Source of the DNA: Streptococcus australis
GTDB lineage: Bacteria > Bacillota > Bacilli > Lactobacillales > Streptococcaceae
DNA: 64,000 nucleotides
Reading direction: 5' to 3'
Assembly (NCBI RefSeq): GCF_901543175.1
Contig: NZ_LR594040.1
Span: forward strand, 248,001 to 312,000
In this document: positions 27,907 to 37,486 of the stretch, one piece after another
Numbering within the stretch: position 1 is the stretch's first letter
Layout: each line of letters begins with the position of its first letter
Notes under the pieces: model-generated
The model's database searches: none
What the model saw: the letters and a program-made list of their open reading frames with translations, nothing else
Told to the model about the DNA's origin: nothing
Translations under genes and position numbers: made by a program

Positions 27907-30222
27907 ATGGTTGTTAAGACAGTTGTTGAAGCACAAGACATTTTTGACAAAGCTTGGGAAGGCTTCAAAGGCGTAGATTGGAAAGAAAAAGCAAGCGTTT
28001 CTCGCTTCGTTCAAGCTAACTACACACCTTATGATGGTGATGAAAGTTTCCTTGCTGGACCAACAGAACGTTCACTTCACATCAAAAAGATTGTAGAAGA
28101 AACTAAGGCTCACTACGAAGAAACTCGTTTCCCAATGGACACTCGTCCAACATCTATTGCTGATATTCCTGCTGGATTTATCGACAAAGAAAACGAAGTG
28201 ATCTTCGGTATCCAAAATGATGAACTCTTCAAATTGAACTTCATGCCAAAAGGTGGTATCCGTATGGCTGAAACTACTTTGAAAGAAAATGGATACGAAC
28301 CAGATCCAGCTGTTCACGAAATCTTCACTAAATACGTAACAACAGTGAACGACGGTATCTTCCGTGCCTACACTTCAAACATCCGTCGTGCTCGCCACGC
28401 TCACACTGTAACTGGTCTTCCAGATGCATACTCACGTGGACGTATCATCGGTGTTTACGCACGTCTTGCTCTTTATGGTGCAGACTACTTGATGCAAGAA
28501 AAAGTAAACGACTGGAACTCGGTCGAAGAAATTGATGAAGAAACAATCCGTCTTCGTGAAGAAATCAACCTTCAATACCAAGCATTGCAACAAGTTGTTC
28601 GCTTGGGTGATCTTTACGGAGTTGATGTTCGCAAACCAGCGATGAACGTTAAAGAAGCAATCCAATGGGTTAATATCGCCTTCATGGCTGTCTGCCGTGT
28701 AATCAACGGTGCTGCTACATCTCTAGGTCGTGTGCCAATCGTGTTGGACATCTTTGCAGAACGTGACCTTGCTCGTGGTACATTTACTGAATCAGAAATC
28801 CAAGAATTCGTTGATGATTTCGTTATGAAACTTCGTACAGTTAAATTTGCTCGTACAAAAGCATATGACCAATTATACTCAGGTGACCCAACCTTCATCA
28901 CAACTTCTATGGCTGGTATGGGTAACGACGGTCGTCACCGTGTTACTAAGATGGACTATCGTTTCTTGAACACTCTTGATAACATCGGTAACTCTCCAGA
29001 GCCAAACTTGACAGTTCTTTGGACTGACAAATTGCCATACAACTTCCGTCGCTACTGTATGCATATGAGCCACAAACACTCTTCTATCCAATACGAAGGT
29101 GTAACTACAATGGCTAAAGACGGATACGGAGAGATGAGCTGTATCTCATGCTGTGTGTCACCACTTGACCCAGAAAACGAAGAACAACGCCACAACATCC
29201 AGTACTTCGGTGCTCGCGTAAACGTGTTGAAAGCCCTTCTTACTGGTTTGAATGGTGGTTACGACGATGTTCACAAAGACTACAAAGTATTTGACATCGA
29301 ACCAATCCGTGACGAAGTTCTCGAATTTGAATCAGTTAAAGCCAACTTCGAAAAATCTCTTGACTGGTTGACTGACACTTACGTAGATGCTTTGAACATC
29401 ATCCACTACATGACTGACAAGTACAACTACGAAGCTGTTCAAATGGCCTTCTTGCCAACTAAACAACGCGCTAACATGGGATTCGGTATCTGTGGATTTG
29501 CGAATACAGTTGATACATTGTCAGCTATCAAGTACGCTACAGTTAAACCAATCCGTGACGAAAATGGCTACATCTACGATTACGAAACAATCGGTGAATA
29601 CCCACGTTGGGGTGAAGATGACCCACGTTCAAACGAATTGGCAGAATGGTTGATCGAAGCTTATACAACTCGTCTACGTAGCCACAAACTATACAAAGAC
29701 GCAGAAGCTACAGTATCACTTTTGACAATCACATCTAACGTTGCTTACTCTAAACAAACTGGTAACTCACCAGTCCACAAAGGTGTATACCTCAACGAAG
29801 ATGGTTCTGTGAACTTGTCTAAACTTGAATTCTTCTCACCAGGTGCTAACCCATCTAACAAAGCTAAAGGTGGATGGTTGCAAAACTTGAACTCACTTGC
29901 GAGTCTTGACTTTAGTTATGCGGCTGACGGTATCTCATTGACAACTCAAGTATCACCACGTGCTCTTGGTAAGACTCGTGACGAACAAGTTGATAACTTG
30001 GTAACAATCCTTGATGGTTACTTCGAAAATGGTGGACAACACGTTAACTTGAACGTTATGGACTTGAACGATGTTTACGAAAAGATCATGTCAGGTGAAG
30101 ACGTTATCGTACGTATCTCTGGATACTGTGTAAACACTAAATACCTCACACCAGAACAAAAAACTGAATTGACACAACGTGTCTTCCACGAAGTTCTTTC
30201 AATGGATGATGCATTGAGCTAA
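27907..30222 (+). CDS. pflB: Formate C-acetyltransferase (pyruvate formate-lyase)
   Basis: The 771-residue glycyl-radical enzyme converts pyruvate and CoA to acetyl-CoA and formate in mixed-acid fermentation. The adjacent active-site cysteines are Cys415-Cys416 (SCISCCVSP), and the radical glycine is Gly739 ([13 protein letters not shown]). The ATG at 27907 is chosen for its GAGG eight bases upstream; an in-frame ATG at 27871 has no ribosome binding site. The activating enzyme is not in the window. The gene stands alone with a cre-bearing promoter and a terminator. Confidence 0.97.
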   Translation: MVVKTVVEAQDIFDKAWEGFKGVDWKEKASVSRFVQANYTPYDGDESFLAGPTERSLHIKKIVEETKAHYEETRFPMDTRPTSIADIPAGFIDKENEVIFGIQNDELFKLNFMPKGGIRMAETTLKENGYEPDPAVHEIFTKYVTTVNDGIFRAYTSNIRRARHAHTVTGLPDAYSRGRIIGVYARLALYGADYLMQEKVNDWNSVEEIDEETIRLREEINLQYQALQQVVRLGDLYGVDVRKPAMNVKEAIQWVNIAFMAVCRVINGAATSLGRVPIVLDIFAERDLARGTFTESEIQEFVDDFVMKLRTVKFARTKAYDQLYSGDPTFITTSMAGMGNDGRHRVTKMDYRFLNTLDNIGNSPEPNLTVLWTDKLPYNFRRYCMHMSHKHSSIQYEGVTTMAKDGYGEMSCISCCVSPLDPENEEQRHNIQYFGARVNVLKALLTGLNGGYDDVHKDYKVFDIEPIRDEVLEFESVKANFEKSLDWLTDTYVDALNIIHYMTDKYNYEAVQMAFLPTKQRANMGFGICGFANTVDTLSAIKYATVKPIRDENGYIYDYETIGEYPRWGEDDPRSNELAEWLIEAYTTRLRSHKLYKDAEATVSLLTITSNVAYSKQTGNSPVHKGVYLNEDGSVNLSKLEFFSPGANPSNKAKGGWLQNLNSLASLDFSYAADGISLTTQVSPRALGKTRDEQVDNLVTILDGYFENGGQHVNLNVMDLNDVYEKIMSGEDVIVRISGYCVNTKYLTPEQKTELTQRVFHEVLSMDDALS

Positions 30223-30242
30223 TATTCAATTAGAATAATAAG

Positions 30243-30269
30243 AAGGCCAGTCGATATGACTGGCTTTTT
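30243..30269 (+). terminator. Terminator of pfl
   Basis: GCCAGTC, five-base loop, GACTGGC and a T tract. Confidence 0.9.
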
Positions 30270-30296
30270 GCGTCCTTGAAAAATTTTAAAAAAATT

Positions 30297-30335
30297 AGTC
30301 AAATTTGGTCAAAAAGTTATTGACTTTTACTGACC
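30297..30335. promoter_or_regulatory. Two CtsR operators at the clpL promoter
   Basis: AGTCAAATTTGGTCAAA (30297-30313) is the tandem-heptad CtsR box. A second, more diverged box lies in opposite orientation at 30319-30335 and covers the -35 element. CtsR is the class III heat-shock repressor of clp genes in Gram-positive bacteria. Confidence 0.85.
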
Positions 30336-30348
30336 AATGTGATATAGT
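30320..30348 (+). promoter_or_regulatory. Promoter of clpL
   Basis: TTGACT (30320-30325), 17 bp spacer, TATAGT (30343-30348), overlapped by CtsR boxes. Confidence 0.85.
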
Positions 30349-30380
30349 AGAAACATAAGGAAAATGAATTCCTTAAAAGG

Positions 30381-30413
30381 CTCATTTTCAACGAATTAGT
30401 CTTTGAGAATGAG
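30381..30413 (+). promoter_or_regulatory. Hairpin in the clpL leader
   Basis: CTCATTTTCAA pairs with TTGAGAATGAG over 11 positions, with one G-U pair and an 11-base loop. A smaller AAGGAA/TTCCTT hairpin lies at 30357-30374. No T tract follows, so these are leader structures and not terminators. Confidence 0.6.
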
Positions 30414-30443
30414 GTATAGAATCCCGAGAAAGGGGTGAGGCCT

Positions 30444-30533
30444 ATGTTTAATCTAACAGACTTTGAAAAGAAGATGATAAAAGGCTTATTTAAAAAAGAA
30501 AAACCAGAAATTATACGTAGAGTAGTCAGATAG
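30444..30533 (+). CDS. Putative 29-residue leader peptide upstream of clpL
   Basis: The ATG at 30444 opens 29 codons (starting MFNLTDFEKKMIKGLFKKEK) ending in TAG at 30531-30533. AAAGGGGTGAGG lies before it, a better ribosome binding site than that of clpL itself. The peptide is basic and amphipathic. It lies in the clpL transcript between the leader hairpins and the clpL start. No family is recognised; it could be a regulatory upstream frame or a small protein. Confidence 0.5.
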   Translation: MFNLTDFEKKMIKGLFKKEKPEIIRRVVR

Positions 30534-30616
30534 CTAGTCTAAATTTTTTAAAACAAAGGTCAAAGATAGTCAATATCAGAGATCGCAAATCATAAACAAT
30601 AAATGAGGTAAAAAAT

Positions 30617-32722
30617 ATGAACAACAACTTTAATAACTTTAACAACATGGATGATTTATTTAATCAATTGATGGGTGGTATGCGAGGGTACAGTTCTGAA
30701 AACCGTCGCTACTTGATTAATGGACGAGAAGTGACACCTGAGGAATTTGTTCAGTATCGTGCAACTGGGAAATTACCAGGAAATGCAGAATCTGATGCGC
30801 AAATGCAACAACATGCTTCAGGTATGAAACAAGACGGCGTCCTTGCTAAACTGGGCCGTAACTTGACAGCGGAAGCTCGTGAGGGCAAGTTGGATCCTGT
30901 AATCGGACGAAACAAGGAAATTCAAGAAACATCTGAAATCCTCTCACGTCGTACCAAGAACAATCCTGTTCTAGTAGGAGATGCAGGTGTTGGTAAGACA
31001 GCAGTTGTCGAAGGCCTAGCGCAAGCCATTGTGAACGGAGATGTTCCAGCTGCTATTAAGAACAAGGAAATCATTTCCATTGATATCTCAGGTCTCGAGG
31101 CTGGTACTCAATACCGTGGTAGCTTTGAAGAAAATGTGCAAAATCTAGTCAACGAAGTGAAAGAAGCAGGAAATATTATCCTCTTCTTTGATGAAATTCA
31201 CCAAATTCTTGGTGCTGGTAGCACTGGTGGTGATAGTGGCTCTAAGGGGCTCGCAGATATTCTCAAGCCAGCTCTTTCCCGTGGTGAGTTGACCGTTATT
31301 GGAGCGACAACTCAGGATGAATACCGCAACACTATCTTGAAGAATGCAGCTCTTGCTCGTCGTTTCAACGAAGTCAAGGTCAATGCTCCTTCGGCTGAAG
31401 ATACTTTCAAAATCCTTCAAGGAATCCGTGATCTCTATCAACAACACCACAATGTCATCTTGCCAGACGAGGTCTTGAAAGCAGCAGTGGATTATTCGAT
31501 CCAATACATTCCTCAACGTAGTTTGCCTGATAAGGCTATCGACCTTGTCGATGTAACGGCAGCTCACTTGGCAGCTCAACATCCTGTAACAGATGTGCAT
31601 GCTGTTGAACGGGAGATTGAGGCAGAAAAAGACAAGCAAGAAAAGGCAGTGGAGGCAGAAGATTTTGAAGCAGCTCTCAATGCTAAAACACGCATTGCAG
31701 AATTAGAGAAAAAAGTCGAAAACCACACAGAAGACATGAAAGTGACTGCCACTGTCAATGATGTGGCCGAGTCCGTAGAGCGTATGACTGGTATCCCAGT
31801 GTCTCAAATGGGGGCATCTGATATCGAACGCCTAAAAGATATGGCCCATCGCTTGGAACACAAGGTAATCGGCCAAGATAAGGCGGTTGAAGCTGTAGCT
31901 CGTGCTATCCGTCGTAACCGTGCTGGTTTTGATGAAGGCAATCGCCCAATCGGTAGCTTCCTATTTGTAGGGCCTACTGGAGTTGGTAAGACAGAACTTG
32001 CTAAGCAATTGGCACTGGATATGTTTGGAACCAAGGATGCGATCATCCGCTTGGATATGTCTGAATACAGTGACCGCACAGCTGTATCTAAGCTGATCGG
32101 TACAACAGCCGGTTATGTAGGATATGATGACAACAGCAATACCTTGACAGAACGTGTTCGTCGCAATCCATACTCTATCATTCTCTTGGACGAAATTGAA
32201 AAGGCTGATCCTCAAGTAATCACCCTTCTCCTCCAAGTCCTAGATGATGGTCGTTTAACTGATGGTCAAGGAAATACAGTGAACTTCAAGAACACTGTCA
32301 TTATCGCGACATCAAACGCTGGATTTGGCTATGAAGCCAACTTGACAGAAGATGCGGATAAACCAGAATTGATGGATCGTTTGAAACCATTCTTCCGTCC
32401 AGAGTTCCTTAACCGCTTTAACGCTGTTATCGAGTTCTCACACTTAACTAAGGAAGATCTTTCTAAGATTGTGGACTTGATGTTGGCTGAGGTCAACCAA
32501 ACCTTGGCTAAGAAAGACATTGATTTGGAGGTCAGCCAAGCAGCTAAGGACTTTATCACAGAAGAAGGTTATGACGAAGTCATGGGTGTTCGTCCTCTCC
32601 GTCGTGTAGTTGAACAACAAATCCGTGATAAGGTGACGGACTTCCATTTGGATCATCTAGATGCCAAACATCTGGAAGCAGATATGGAAGATGGCGTCTT
32701 GGTCATTCGTGAAAAAGCCTAA
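30617..32722 (+). CDS. clpL: ATP-dependent chaperone ClpL
   Basis: The 701-residue HSP100 chaperone is a lactic-acid-bacterial ClpL. It has a short Asn-rich N-terminus instead of the ClpC repeat domain and two AAA+ modules, with Walker A at about residues 121-128 (GDAGVGKT) and 452-459 (GPTGVGKT). A coiled-coil middle domain lies near 330-380. ClpL disaggregates proteins and aids heat and acid tolerance without needing ClpP. Its promoter carries two CtsR boxes. Confidence 0.96.
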   Translation: MNNNFNNFNNMDDLFNQLMGGMRGYSSENRRYLINGREVTPEEFVQYRATGKLPGNAESDAQMQQHASGMKQDGVLAKLGRNLTAEAREGKLDPVIGRNKEIQETSEILSRRTKNNPVLVGDAGVGKTAVVEGLAQAIVNGDVPAAIKNKEIISIDISGLEAGTQYRGSFEENVQNLVNEVKEAGNIILFFDEIHQILGAGSTGGDSGSKGLADILKPALSRGELTVIGATTQDEYRNTILKNAALARRFNEVKVNAPSAEDTFKILQGIRDLYQQHHNVILPDEVLKAAVDYSIQYIPQRSLPDKAIDLVDVTAAHLAAQHPVTDVHAVEREIEAEKDKQEKAVEAEDFEAALNAKTRIAELEKKVENHTEDMKVTATVNDVAESVERMTGIPVSQMGASDIERLKDMAHRLEHKVIGQDKAVEAVARAIRRNRAGFDEGNRPIGSFLFVGPTGVGKTELAKQLALDMFGTKDAIIRLDMSEYSDRTAVSKLIGTTAGYVGYDDNSNTLTERVRRNPYSIILLDEIEKADPQVITLLLQVLDDGRLTDGQGNTVNFKNTVIIATSNAGFGYEANLTEDADKPELMDRLKPFFRPEFLNRFNAVIEFSHLTKEDLSKIVDLMLAEVNQTLAKKDIDLEVSQAAKDFITEEGYDEVMGVRPLRRVVEQQIRDKVTDFHLDHLDAKHLEADMEDGVLVIREKA

Positions 32723-32743
32723 CTTAAGATTTTGAGAAAAAAT

Positions 32744-32775
32744 AAGGAACTAGCTAAAAAGCTGGTTCCTTTTTG
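32744..32775 (+). terminator. Terminator of clpL
   Basis: AAGGAACTAGCT, short loop, AGCTGGTTCCTT and a T tract, with one mismatch. It may also act for the convergent luxS. Confidence 0.85.
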
Positions 32776-32778
32776 TGT

Positions 32779-33261
32779 TTAGATGATATGGCGCTCAAAG
32801 GCATCATCTGAGATTCCTTGTTCCAAGATGAGTTTCGCCCATTCTTTAGCAGAAAAGAGGCTGTGGTCCTTGTAGTTTCCGCAAGATTCGATGCTTGTCC
32901 CTGGGACATCTTCCCAAGTAGTGGTTTCAGCAATTTCTTTGAGCGAATCCTTGATAACAGCCGCGATTTCAGCACTGGTATGGTGACCCCACATAATCAT
33001 GTGGAAGCCTGTCCGGCAGCCAAAGGGTGAACAGTCAATCATACCGTCAATGCGGGAACGGATGAGTTTGGCTAAGAGGTGTTCGATAGTGTGAAGGCCA
33101 GCGGTAGGGATAGAGTCTTCATTTGGTTGCACCAAGCGAATATCAAAGTTGGAGATGACATCTCCCTTTGGCCCTGTTTCTTCCCCAATCAAGCGAACAT
33201 AGGGTGCTTTGACAATGGTGTGGTCAAGTTCAAAACTTTCAACAATAACTTCTTTTGACAT
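32779..33261 (-). CDS. luxS: S-ribosylhomocysteine lyase (LuxS)
   Basis: The 160-residue metalloenzyme cleaves S-ribosylhomocysteine to homocysteine and DPD, the precursor of autoinducer-2. The metal-binding HTIEH is at residues 57-61, the catalytic cysteine is in [11 protein letters not shown], and the third metal ligand lies near ESCGNYKDH. It runs convergent to clpL. In TIGR4 I recall luxS directly followed by the UPF0371 gene; here a five-gene operon separates them. Confidence 0.97.
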   Translation of the reverse strand: MSKEVIVESFELDHTIVKAPYVRLIGEETGPKGDVISNFDIRLVQPNEDSIPTAGLHTIEHLLAKLIRSRIDGMIDCSPFGCRTGFHMIMWGHHTSAEIAAVIKDSLKEIAETTTWEDVPGTSIESCGNYKDHSLFSAKEWAKLILEQGISDDAFERHII

Positions 33262-33288
33262 GGTCGTTCCTTTCAGTTTTCTTCTTTC

Positions 33289-33297
33289 ATTATATCA
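33289..33297 (-). promoter_or_regulatory. Extended -10 promoter of luxS
   Basis: Minus-strand TGATATAAT about 30 bases before the luxS start codon. Confidence 0.6.
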
Positions 33298-33477
33298 TAA
33301 AGCCTGCTCTTGATGGAGTTTAATAAATGACTTTTTGGTATAACAAAGTCTCCATACAAAACTCGCAGAATTATAAAGAAAGAATGGGGTAAAGGAAAAG
33401 AAAAACTGAGTTCTTTCTAATGAAGTTAGAGCGACTTTTGAAAGGTGGGATCAACTTTTAGAATTTCTGCTTAATCT

Positions 33478-33509
33478 CTGAACTAATTCTGAACTAGATT
33501 GGGTATACT
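33478..33509 (+). promoter_or_regulatory. Direct repeats and -10 of the five-gene island
   Basis: CTGAACTA occurs at 33478-33485 and 33489-33496, 11 bp apart (one helical turn), followed by TATACT at 33504-33509. The repeats occupy the place of the missing -35 element. This is typical of promoters activated by OmpR-family regulators, and the operon encodes one (35770). Confidence 0.55.
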
Positions 33510-33537
33510 GGAGAAAATAAAGATAAAGGAGTTCAGT

Positions 33538-34245
33538 ATGGAACATATGGTGAAAATAGAAGGAGTCTGCAAAAAGCATGGCAGCAAGCAGATTTTAGAA
33601 GATATTTCTTTTACAGCTAGAAGCGGTCGGATTACAGCTTTTCTAGGCCCAAATGGTGCAGGGAAAAGTTCGACCTTGAGGATTCTCTTGGGATTAGATC
33701 GGGCGACAGCAGGGACTGCGACTTTTGATGGACAAACCTATCAGTCAATGACCTATCCACTCAGAACGGTAGGTGCAGCCTTTGATGGCATTGGCGGTTT
33801 GCCAAATCGTAAGGTCTATGATCACCTGCGAATTATTGCGGCGAGCAATGCTATTCCCAAGCCTCGGATTGATGAGGTTTTGGAGATGACTGGAATTGCT
33901 CATAAGAGAAAGGACCTCTTATCAAGCCTGTCTCTGGGGGAAGGTCAGCGCTTGGGTTTGGCTGCAGCTTTGCTGGGTGATCCTCAGTTTCTTATATTAG
34001 ATGAGCCGACTAATGGACTGGATCCAAGTGGGATTAAGTGGTTTAGAAAGTTCATCCGTCAGCAGGCTGATTTAGGGAAAACGGTACTTCTATCTTCTCA
34101 TATCCTATCAGAGGTGCAAATGGTGACAGATGATGTAGTCTTGATTCATCATGGGCGAATTATTGAGCAGGGACAATTGGAAGAGGTACTGCAAGATTCA
34201 GACAGTCTAGAAGATCTCTTCTTTGATTTGACAGAGGAGGTTTAA
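33538..34245 (+). CDS. ABC transporter ATP-binding protein of the immunity-like island
   Basis: A 235-residue ATPase of the BcrA/LanF type: Walker A GPNGAGKSS (about residues 37-45), Walker B FLILDEPTNGLD, H-loop SSHILSEVQ. The signature SLSLGEGQRLG deviates from LSGGQ; BcrA-like ATPases commonly read SLGMKQRLG here. The ATG at 33538 has AAGGAG before it. The next two genes encode single-domain permeases, so the plan is the FEG self-protection transporter of lantibiotic loci. No peptide or modification gene lies nearby. Confidence 0.9.
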   Translation: MEHMVKIEGVCKKHGSKQILEDISFTARSGRITAFLGPNGAGKSSTLRILLGLDRATAGTATFDGQTYQSMTYPLRTVGAAFDGIGGLPNRKVYDHLRIIAASNAIPKPRIDEVLEMTGIAHKRKDLLSSLSLGEGQRLGLAAALLGDPQFLILDEPTNGLDPSGIKWFRKFIRQQADLGKTVLLSSHILSEVQMVTDDVVLIHHGRIIEQGQLEEVLQDSDSLEDLFFDLTEEV

Positions 34246-34246
34246 G

Positions 34247-35035
34247 ATGAAAGAAACGATGTCCTTATTGCATTCAGAATGGTTGAAAATCCGCTCAACC
34301 AAGGCTTTCAGAGTGAGTATGGCATTCATCCTACTCTTGGTGCCTGCCGTATCCTGGCTGGAGGGTCGACAGTATTTATCTGTCGGCTTGGATGCCACAC
34401 CTGAGACTGTTCCCGGCCTCGCAGAAGCCATTGACCCACTGGAGTATCTAGGCCTCAATGGGGCTTCTATGGCGGGCATGGTTTTGGTCATCTTAGCTGG
34501 AATTTTGGGGGCTATGGAATTTCAGTCTCATAGCTTGAGAACCAGTCTTTTATCCTGTAATAACCGCCTGAAGCTGCTTGTCGGAAAACTCATGACCTTT
34601 GCTTGCTTTTCTCTTACCACTAGCTTTTTATCGATTTACTTTAGTTATATGGTCATGCATCTGGCTTTAGGAAAGGAAGGGCTTAATCCGATTCTGCTCA
34701 ATCAGGCTGCTTGGAGTCTGATTTTGTGGAAAACCTTATCTCTAACCCTATTGGGAATTCTTTCGTTTTTGTTAGGTTTATTGGCTCGGACCATGTTAGT
34801 TCCTCTGCTTTTTCTCGTGCCACAGATCTATAATCTAGGAAACTACCTGGCATCTCACACGAGTTGGGGAGCTTATTTGCCACAGCCAGCAGGAGAGTTG
34901 TTTACTGCAACGCCAACTTCCCAATATGTCAACAATCCCTTGCAAGGGCTGTTGATACTTGGCGCATGGATACTAATCATCGGCGGCATGACTTCTCTGC
35001 GCTTTTTGAAGACGGATTTAGGAGGGCGCTACTGA
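34247..35035 (+). CDS. ABC transporter permease 1 of the immunity-like island
   Basis: A 262-residue membrane protein with six hydrophobic segments, starting LLHSEWLKIRSTKAFRVSM. That N-terminal basic EWLKIRST motif is typical of ABC-2 permeases of the bacitracin and lantibiotic immunity group. The ribosome binding site GAGGAGG lies at the end of the ATPase gene. The stop overlaps the start of permease 2 by one base (TGATG). Confidence 0.87.
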   Translation: MKETMSLLHSEWLKIRSTKAFRVSMAFILLLVPAVSWLEGRQYLSVGLDATPETVPGLAEAIDPLEYLGLNGASMAGMVLVILAGILGAMEFQSHSLRTSLLSCNNRLKLLVGKLMTFACFSLTTSFLSIYFSYMVMHLALGKEGLNPILLNQAAWSLILWKTLSLTLLGILSFLLGLLARTMLVPLLFLVPQIYNLGNYLASHTSWGAYLPQPAGELFTATPTSQYVNNPLQGLLILGAWILIIGGMTSLRFLKTDLGGRY

Positions 35036-35757
35036 TGATAAAAGCTCTGCTTAGAAGTGAATGGATTAAGTTCCGTTCTTACTATCTCGCTCTTGGTGCA
35101 GCCTTGGTGGCTATGGTAGCTGTTCCATTTTTTCTGATGAATCTTGACTACAGTCAGACAGCAGTTGGTCAGACGAAGGCTCTGAGCGAGGTTTTGCATG
35201 CCCTCTATCTGGCGCAGCCTGTCATCGTCATCTTCACTTCTCTCTATTTTGCCCAAGAGTTTGTCAAGTCTGGGATGCGAACGAATTTTCTAACCGTATC
35301 AAATAGAAAGGCTTGGTTGGCTGGGAAATTCCTTTTTCTGACCTTGCTGCTCTTGTTTCTCTACAGTGTCATGATAGGCAGCTGTTTCCTTGTTATGCTG
35401 GCTCGTTTTGACCTAGACTTTAGCTGGTCCTTACTGGGGAAATTCTTCTATTACAGCTCTTTTGGTCTTCTCAGCAATATTTTTCTGGCTTTTTTAACTG
35501 CGGGCCTCGCTTTGCTATTTCAATCTTGGGTTGTGCCGATGTCGGTGCTCTTTCCTCTCCTGATTGGACTCAGCCGTTTATTGGCAACTTTTATCCAGGA
35601 AGCAAAATACCTGCCCGATCTGGCTACGCTAAATCTTTTTGACTATGAAGGGCTTCAGCATTCAATAGATTTATCAGGGTTGGGAATACAGCTGTTCTGG
35701 TTAGCTTTGGTTTGGAGCTCTGCTATATTCTTAACCTTGAAACAAGATGTTCGCTAG
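35035..35757 (+). CDS. ABC transporter permease 2 of the immunity-like island
   Basis: A 240-residue membrane protein with six hydrophobic segments, starting MIKALLRSEWIKFRSYYLAL. It shares the SEWIKFRS-type start with permease 1, so the two are probably diverged paralogues forming a heterodimeric channel (LanE/LanG-like). The ATG at 35035 follows GGAGGG. The frame stays open well upstream (to about 34864), but that part overlaps permease 1 out of frame and is not coding. Confidence 0.87.
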   Translation: MIKALLRSEWIKFRSYYLALGAALVAMVAVPFFLMNLDYSQTAVGQTKALSEVLHALYLAQPVIVIFTSLYFAQEFVKSGMRTNFLTVSNRKAWLAGKFLFLTLLLLFLYSVMIGSCFLVMLARFDLDFSWSLLGKFFYYSSFGLLSNIFLAFLTAGLALLFQSWVVPMSVLFPLLIGLSRLLATFIQEAKYLPDLATLNLFDYEGLQHSIDLSGLGIQLFWLALVWSSAIFLTLKQDVR

Positions 35758-35762
35758 AGGTA

Positions 35763-35771
35763 TGCTATAAT
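35763..35771 (+). promoter_or_regulatory. Possible internal promoter at the regulator start
   Basis: TGCTATAAT is a perfect extended -10 that overlaps the ATG at 35770. A transcript from it would begin at about 35778, next to the in-frame ATG at 35779, and would be nearly leaderless. Confidence 0.35.
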
Positions 35772-36468
35772 GGAAAATATGAGACAGTATCGTATTTTGG
35801 TGGTTGATGACGACCGGAGCATTTTGAAACTGGTGAAAAACGTCCTAGAGCTCGATGCTTATGATGTGACGACGCTTGATTGGATAGAAGAGCTAGAGCT
35901 GACACATTTTGTCGGATATGACTTGATTCTGCTGGATGTGATGATGGAGCCTGTTAATGGTTTTGAGCTGTGTTCCTACATTCGTCCTCATCTTTCTTGC
36001 CCAATCATATTTCTGACGGCTAAGGAGTTGGAGGCGGACAAGGTGGAAGGGCTCTTTCGCGGAGCAGATGACTATATTGTCAAACCTTTTGGAACCAAAG
36101 AATTGCTGGCGCGTGTCAGAGCGCATATTCGGCGGGAGGAAAGACGGGAGGAGCGCTATTCTGAAGTTGCTTCTTGCCAATTTTATCCAGAGCGCTATGA
36201 AGTGGCCTGTTTTGGTAAAGTCTTGAAATTTTCAGAGCGAGAGTTTAAATTGCTGCATTTACTAGCTAGCAATCCCAAGCAGACCTTTTCAGCTGAACGC
36301 CTGCATACCTTACTTTACCCAGAAAGTTCAGAAACACAGCTTCGCTCCATCTCAGAATATGTATATCAGATTCGCCAAAAATGCAAACAAGAAGGGCTGC
36401 AAGCAATCGCAACAGTGAGAGGAGTAGGCTATAGATGGCAATTAGAACCCGAAATTTCAAAAGCCTAG
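35770..36468 (+). CDS. Response regulator, OmpR type
   Basis: A 232-residue regulator. The receiver domain has DDD near residues 13-15, phosphoacceptor Asp56 (LILLDVMMEP) and Lys in VKPFGTKELLAR. The C-terminal winged helix carries FSEREFKLLHLLASN and AIATVRGVGYRW. It starts at ATG 35770 (GAGG nine bases upstream) or at ATG 35779. Its gene overlaps the kinase gene by 34 bp. It probably activates the transporter promoter through the repeats at 33478-33496. Confidence 0.92.
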   Translation: MENMRQYRILVVDDDRSILKLVKNVLELDAYDVTTLDWIEELELTHFVGYDLILLDVMMEPVNGFELCSYIRPHLSCPIIFLTAKELEADKVEGLFRGADDYIVKPFGTKELLARVRAHIRREERREERYSEVASCQFYPERYEVACFGKVLKFSEREFKLLHLLASNPKQTFSAERLHTLLYPESSETQLRSISEYVYQIRQKCKQEGLQAIATVRGVGYRWQLEPEISKA

Positions 36469-37466
36469 TCTGGACAACCAGTTTAAAAATCGTCTTTTTT
36501 CATGTTTTGATTTTTGTGCTTATCGGCTATGAATTTACACAAGGCAGCGATTATGTCCTTTTCACCTTGTTCTTTTGGGCAGGGAGCTTACTGCTGATTA
36601 CTTTTTATCATATTTTGAAATTGCTCCGAAAAATCGACAGGGAAATAAAAATGCTAAAGAGCGAGAAGCTTTTAGAAGAAAATCAAAGTCAGCTTTTTCG
36701 GATTGAGGAGATGCTAGAAGTCTACAGCGATTTACGAAGCAGCCACCAAGAAAATGCTCGTCTTCTAGAAAAAGAGCAGCGGCATAATCAGGAGTTGATT
36801 TTACAGCTATCAGCGACATCGCACGATTTGAAGACGCCCCTAACTGTGATTAAGGGGAATGCTGAGCTCTTGGAGTTGGCGCAGTTGAGCCAGCCGCAGG
36901 CAGACTATGCTGCTGAGATTTTGCAGGCCAGTCACAAGATGGAAGAGTATTGTGGCTCTTTGATTGATTACGCTAAGACTTTTCAGATTGATTCTAATCA
37001 GTTCAGTCAGCTTTCCTTAGAGGACTTTTTGGCTGATCTCCAGGACGATTGGGCACTGTTCAGCAAACAGGAAAGCTATCGTTTTTCTCTCCAAGAAGAT
37101 TGTGAGCCTGGTCTGATTTTGTCAGTTCATTTGGACTATCTCAAGCGAGCTTTGATCAATATTTTACTGAATGCGCTTGAACATGCTGACCCGGATCAAA
37201 AGGAAGTGAAGCTGACGGTATCAGTGCAGCAGGATCAGTTGGTTTTTGCTATCTGGAACAACGGCCCTGCATTTTCAAAGGAGATGCTGCTGGGAGCGGA
37301 ACAGCTCTTTTACCAGAGTGACCAAAGCCGCAATTCAGCTAATCCCCATCATGGTATCGGCTTAGCCTTTTCTAAGCAGGTCGCTCTCTTGCATGGTGGT
37401 CGTCTGACCCTGCTCAATCCAGACCAAGGAGGAGCCTGTGTTGAGTTGGCAATTTCATTGAAATAA
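36435..37466 (+). CDS. Sensor histidine kinase with minimal extracellular loop
   Basis: A 343-residue kinase. Two membrane helices (about residues 13-31 and 40-58) are separated by only some eight residues, so it is of the intramembrane-sensing type seen next to peptide-antibiotic transporters. A coiled linker leads to HisKA with His130 (ATSHDLKTPLTVIKGNAELL), then HATPase motifs NILLNALEHAD and HHGIGLAFSKQ. The cognate regulator gene overlaps its start. A long-stem terminator closes the operon. Confidence 0.92.
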   Translation: MAIRTRNFKSLVWTTSLKIVFFHVLIFVLIGYEFTQGSDYVLFTLFFWAGSLLLITFYHILKLLRKIDREIKMLKSEKLLEENQSQLFRIEEMLEVYSDLRSSHQENARLLEKEQRHNQELILQLSATSHDLKTPLTVIKGNAELLELAQLSQPQADYAAEILQASHKMEEYCGSLIDYAKTFQIDSNQFSQLSLEDFLADLQDDWALFSKQESYRFSLQEDCEPGLILSVHLDYLKRALINILLNALEHADPDQKEVKLTVSVQQDQLVFAIWNNGPAFSKEMLLGAEQLFYQSDQSRNSANPHHGIGLAFSKQVALLHGGRLTLLNPDQGGACVELAISLK

Positions 37467-37486
37467 ATGAGGATGAAAAAATCATA

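Larger units (their letters stand above)
30223..30616. other. pfl-clpL intergenic region
   Basis: The 394 bases contain the pfl terminator, two CtsR boxes with the clpL promoter, and a leader of about 260 bases. The leader has two hairpins (30357-30374 and 30381-30413) and a 29-codon reading frame (30444-30533). Confidence 0.75.

Noticed and set aside
34864-35034. 57-codon extension of permease 2 into permease 1
   Set aside because: It overlaps coding sequence in another frame; ATG 35035 has a good ribosome binding site and family-typical start.
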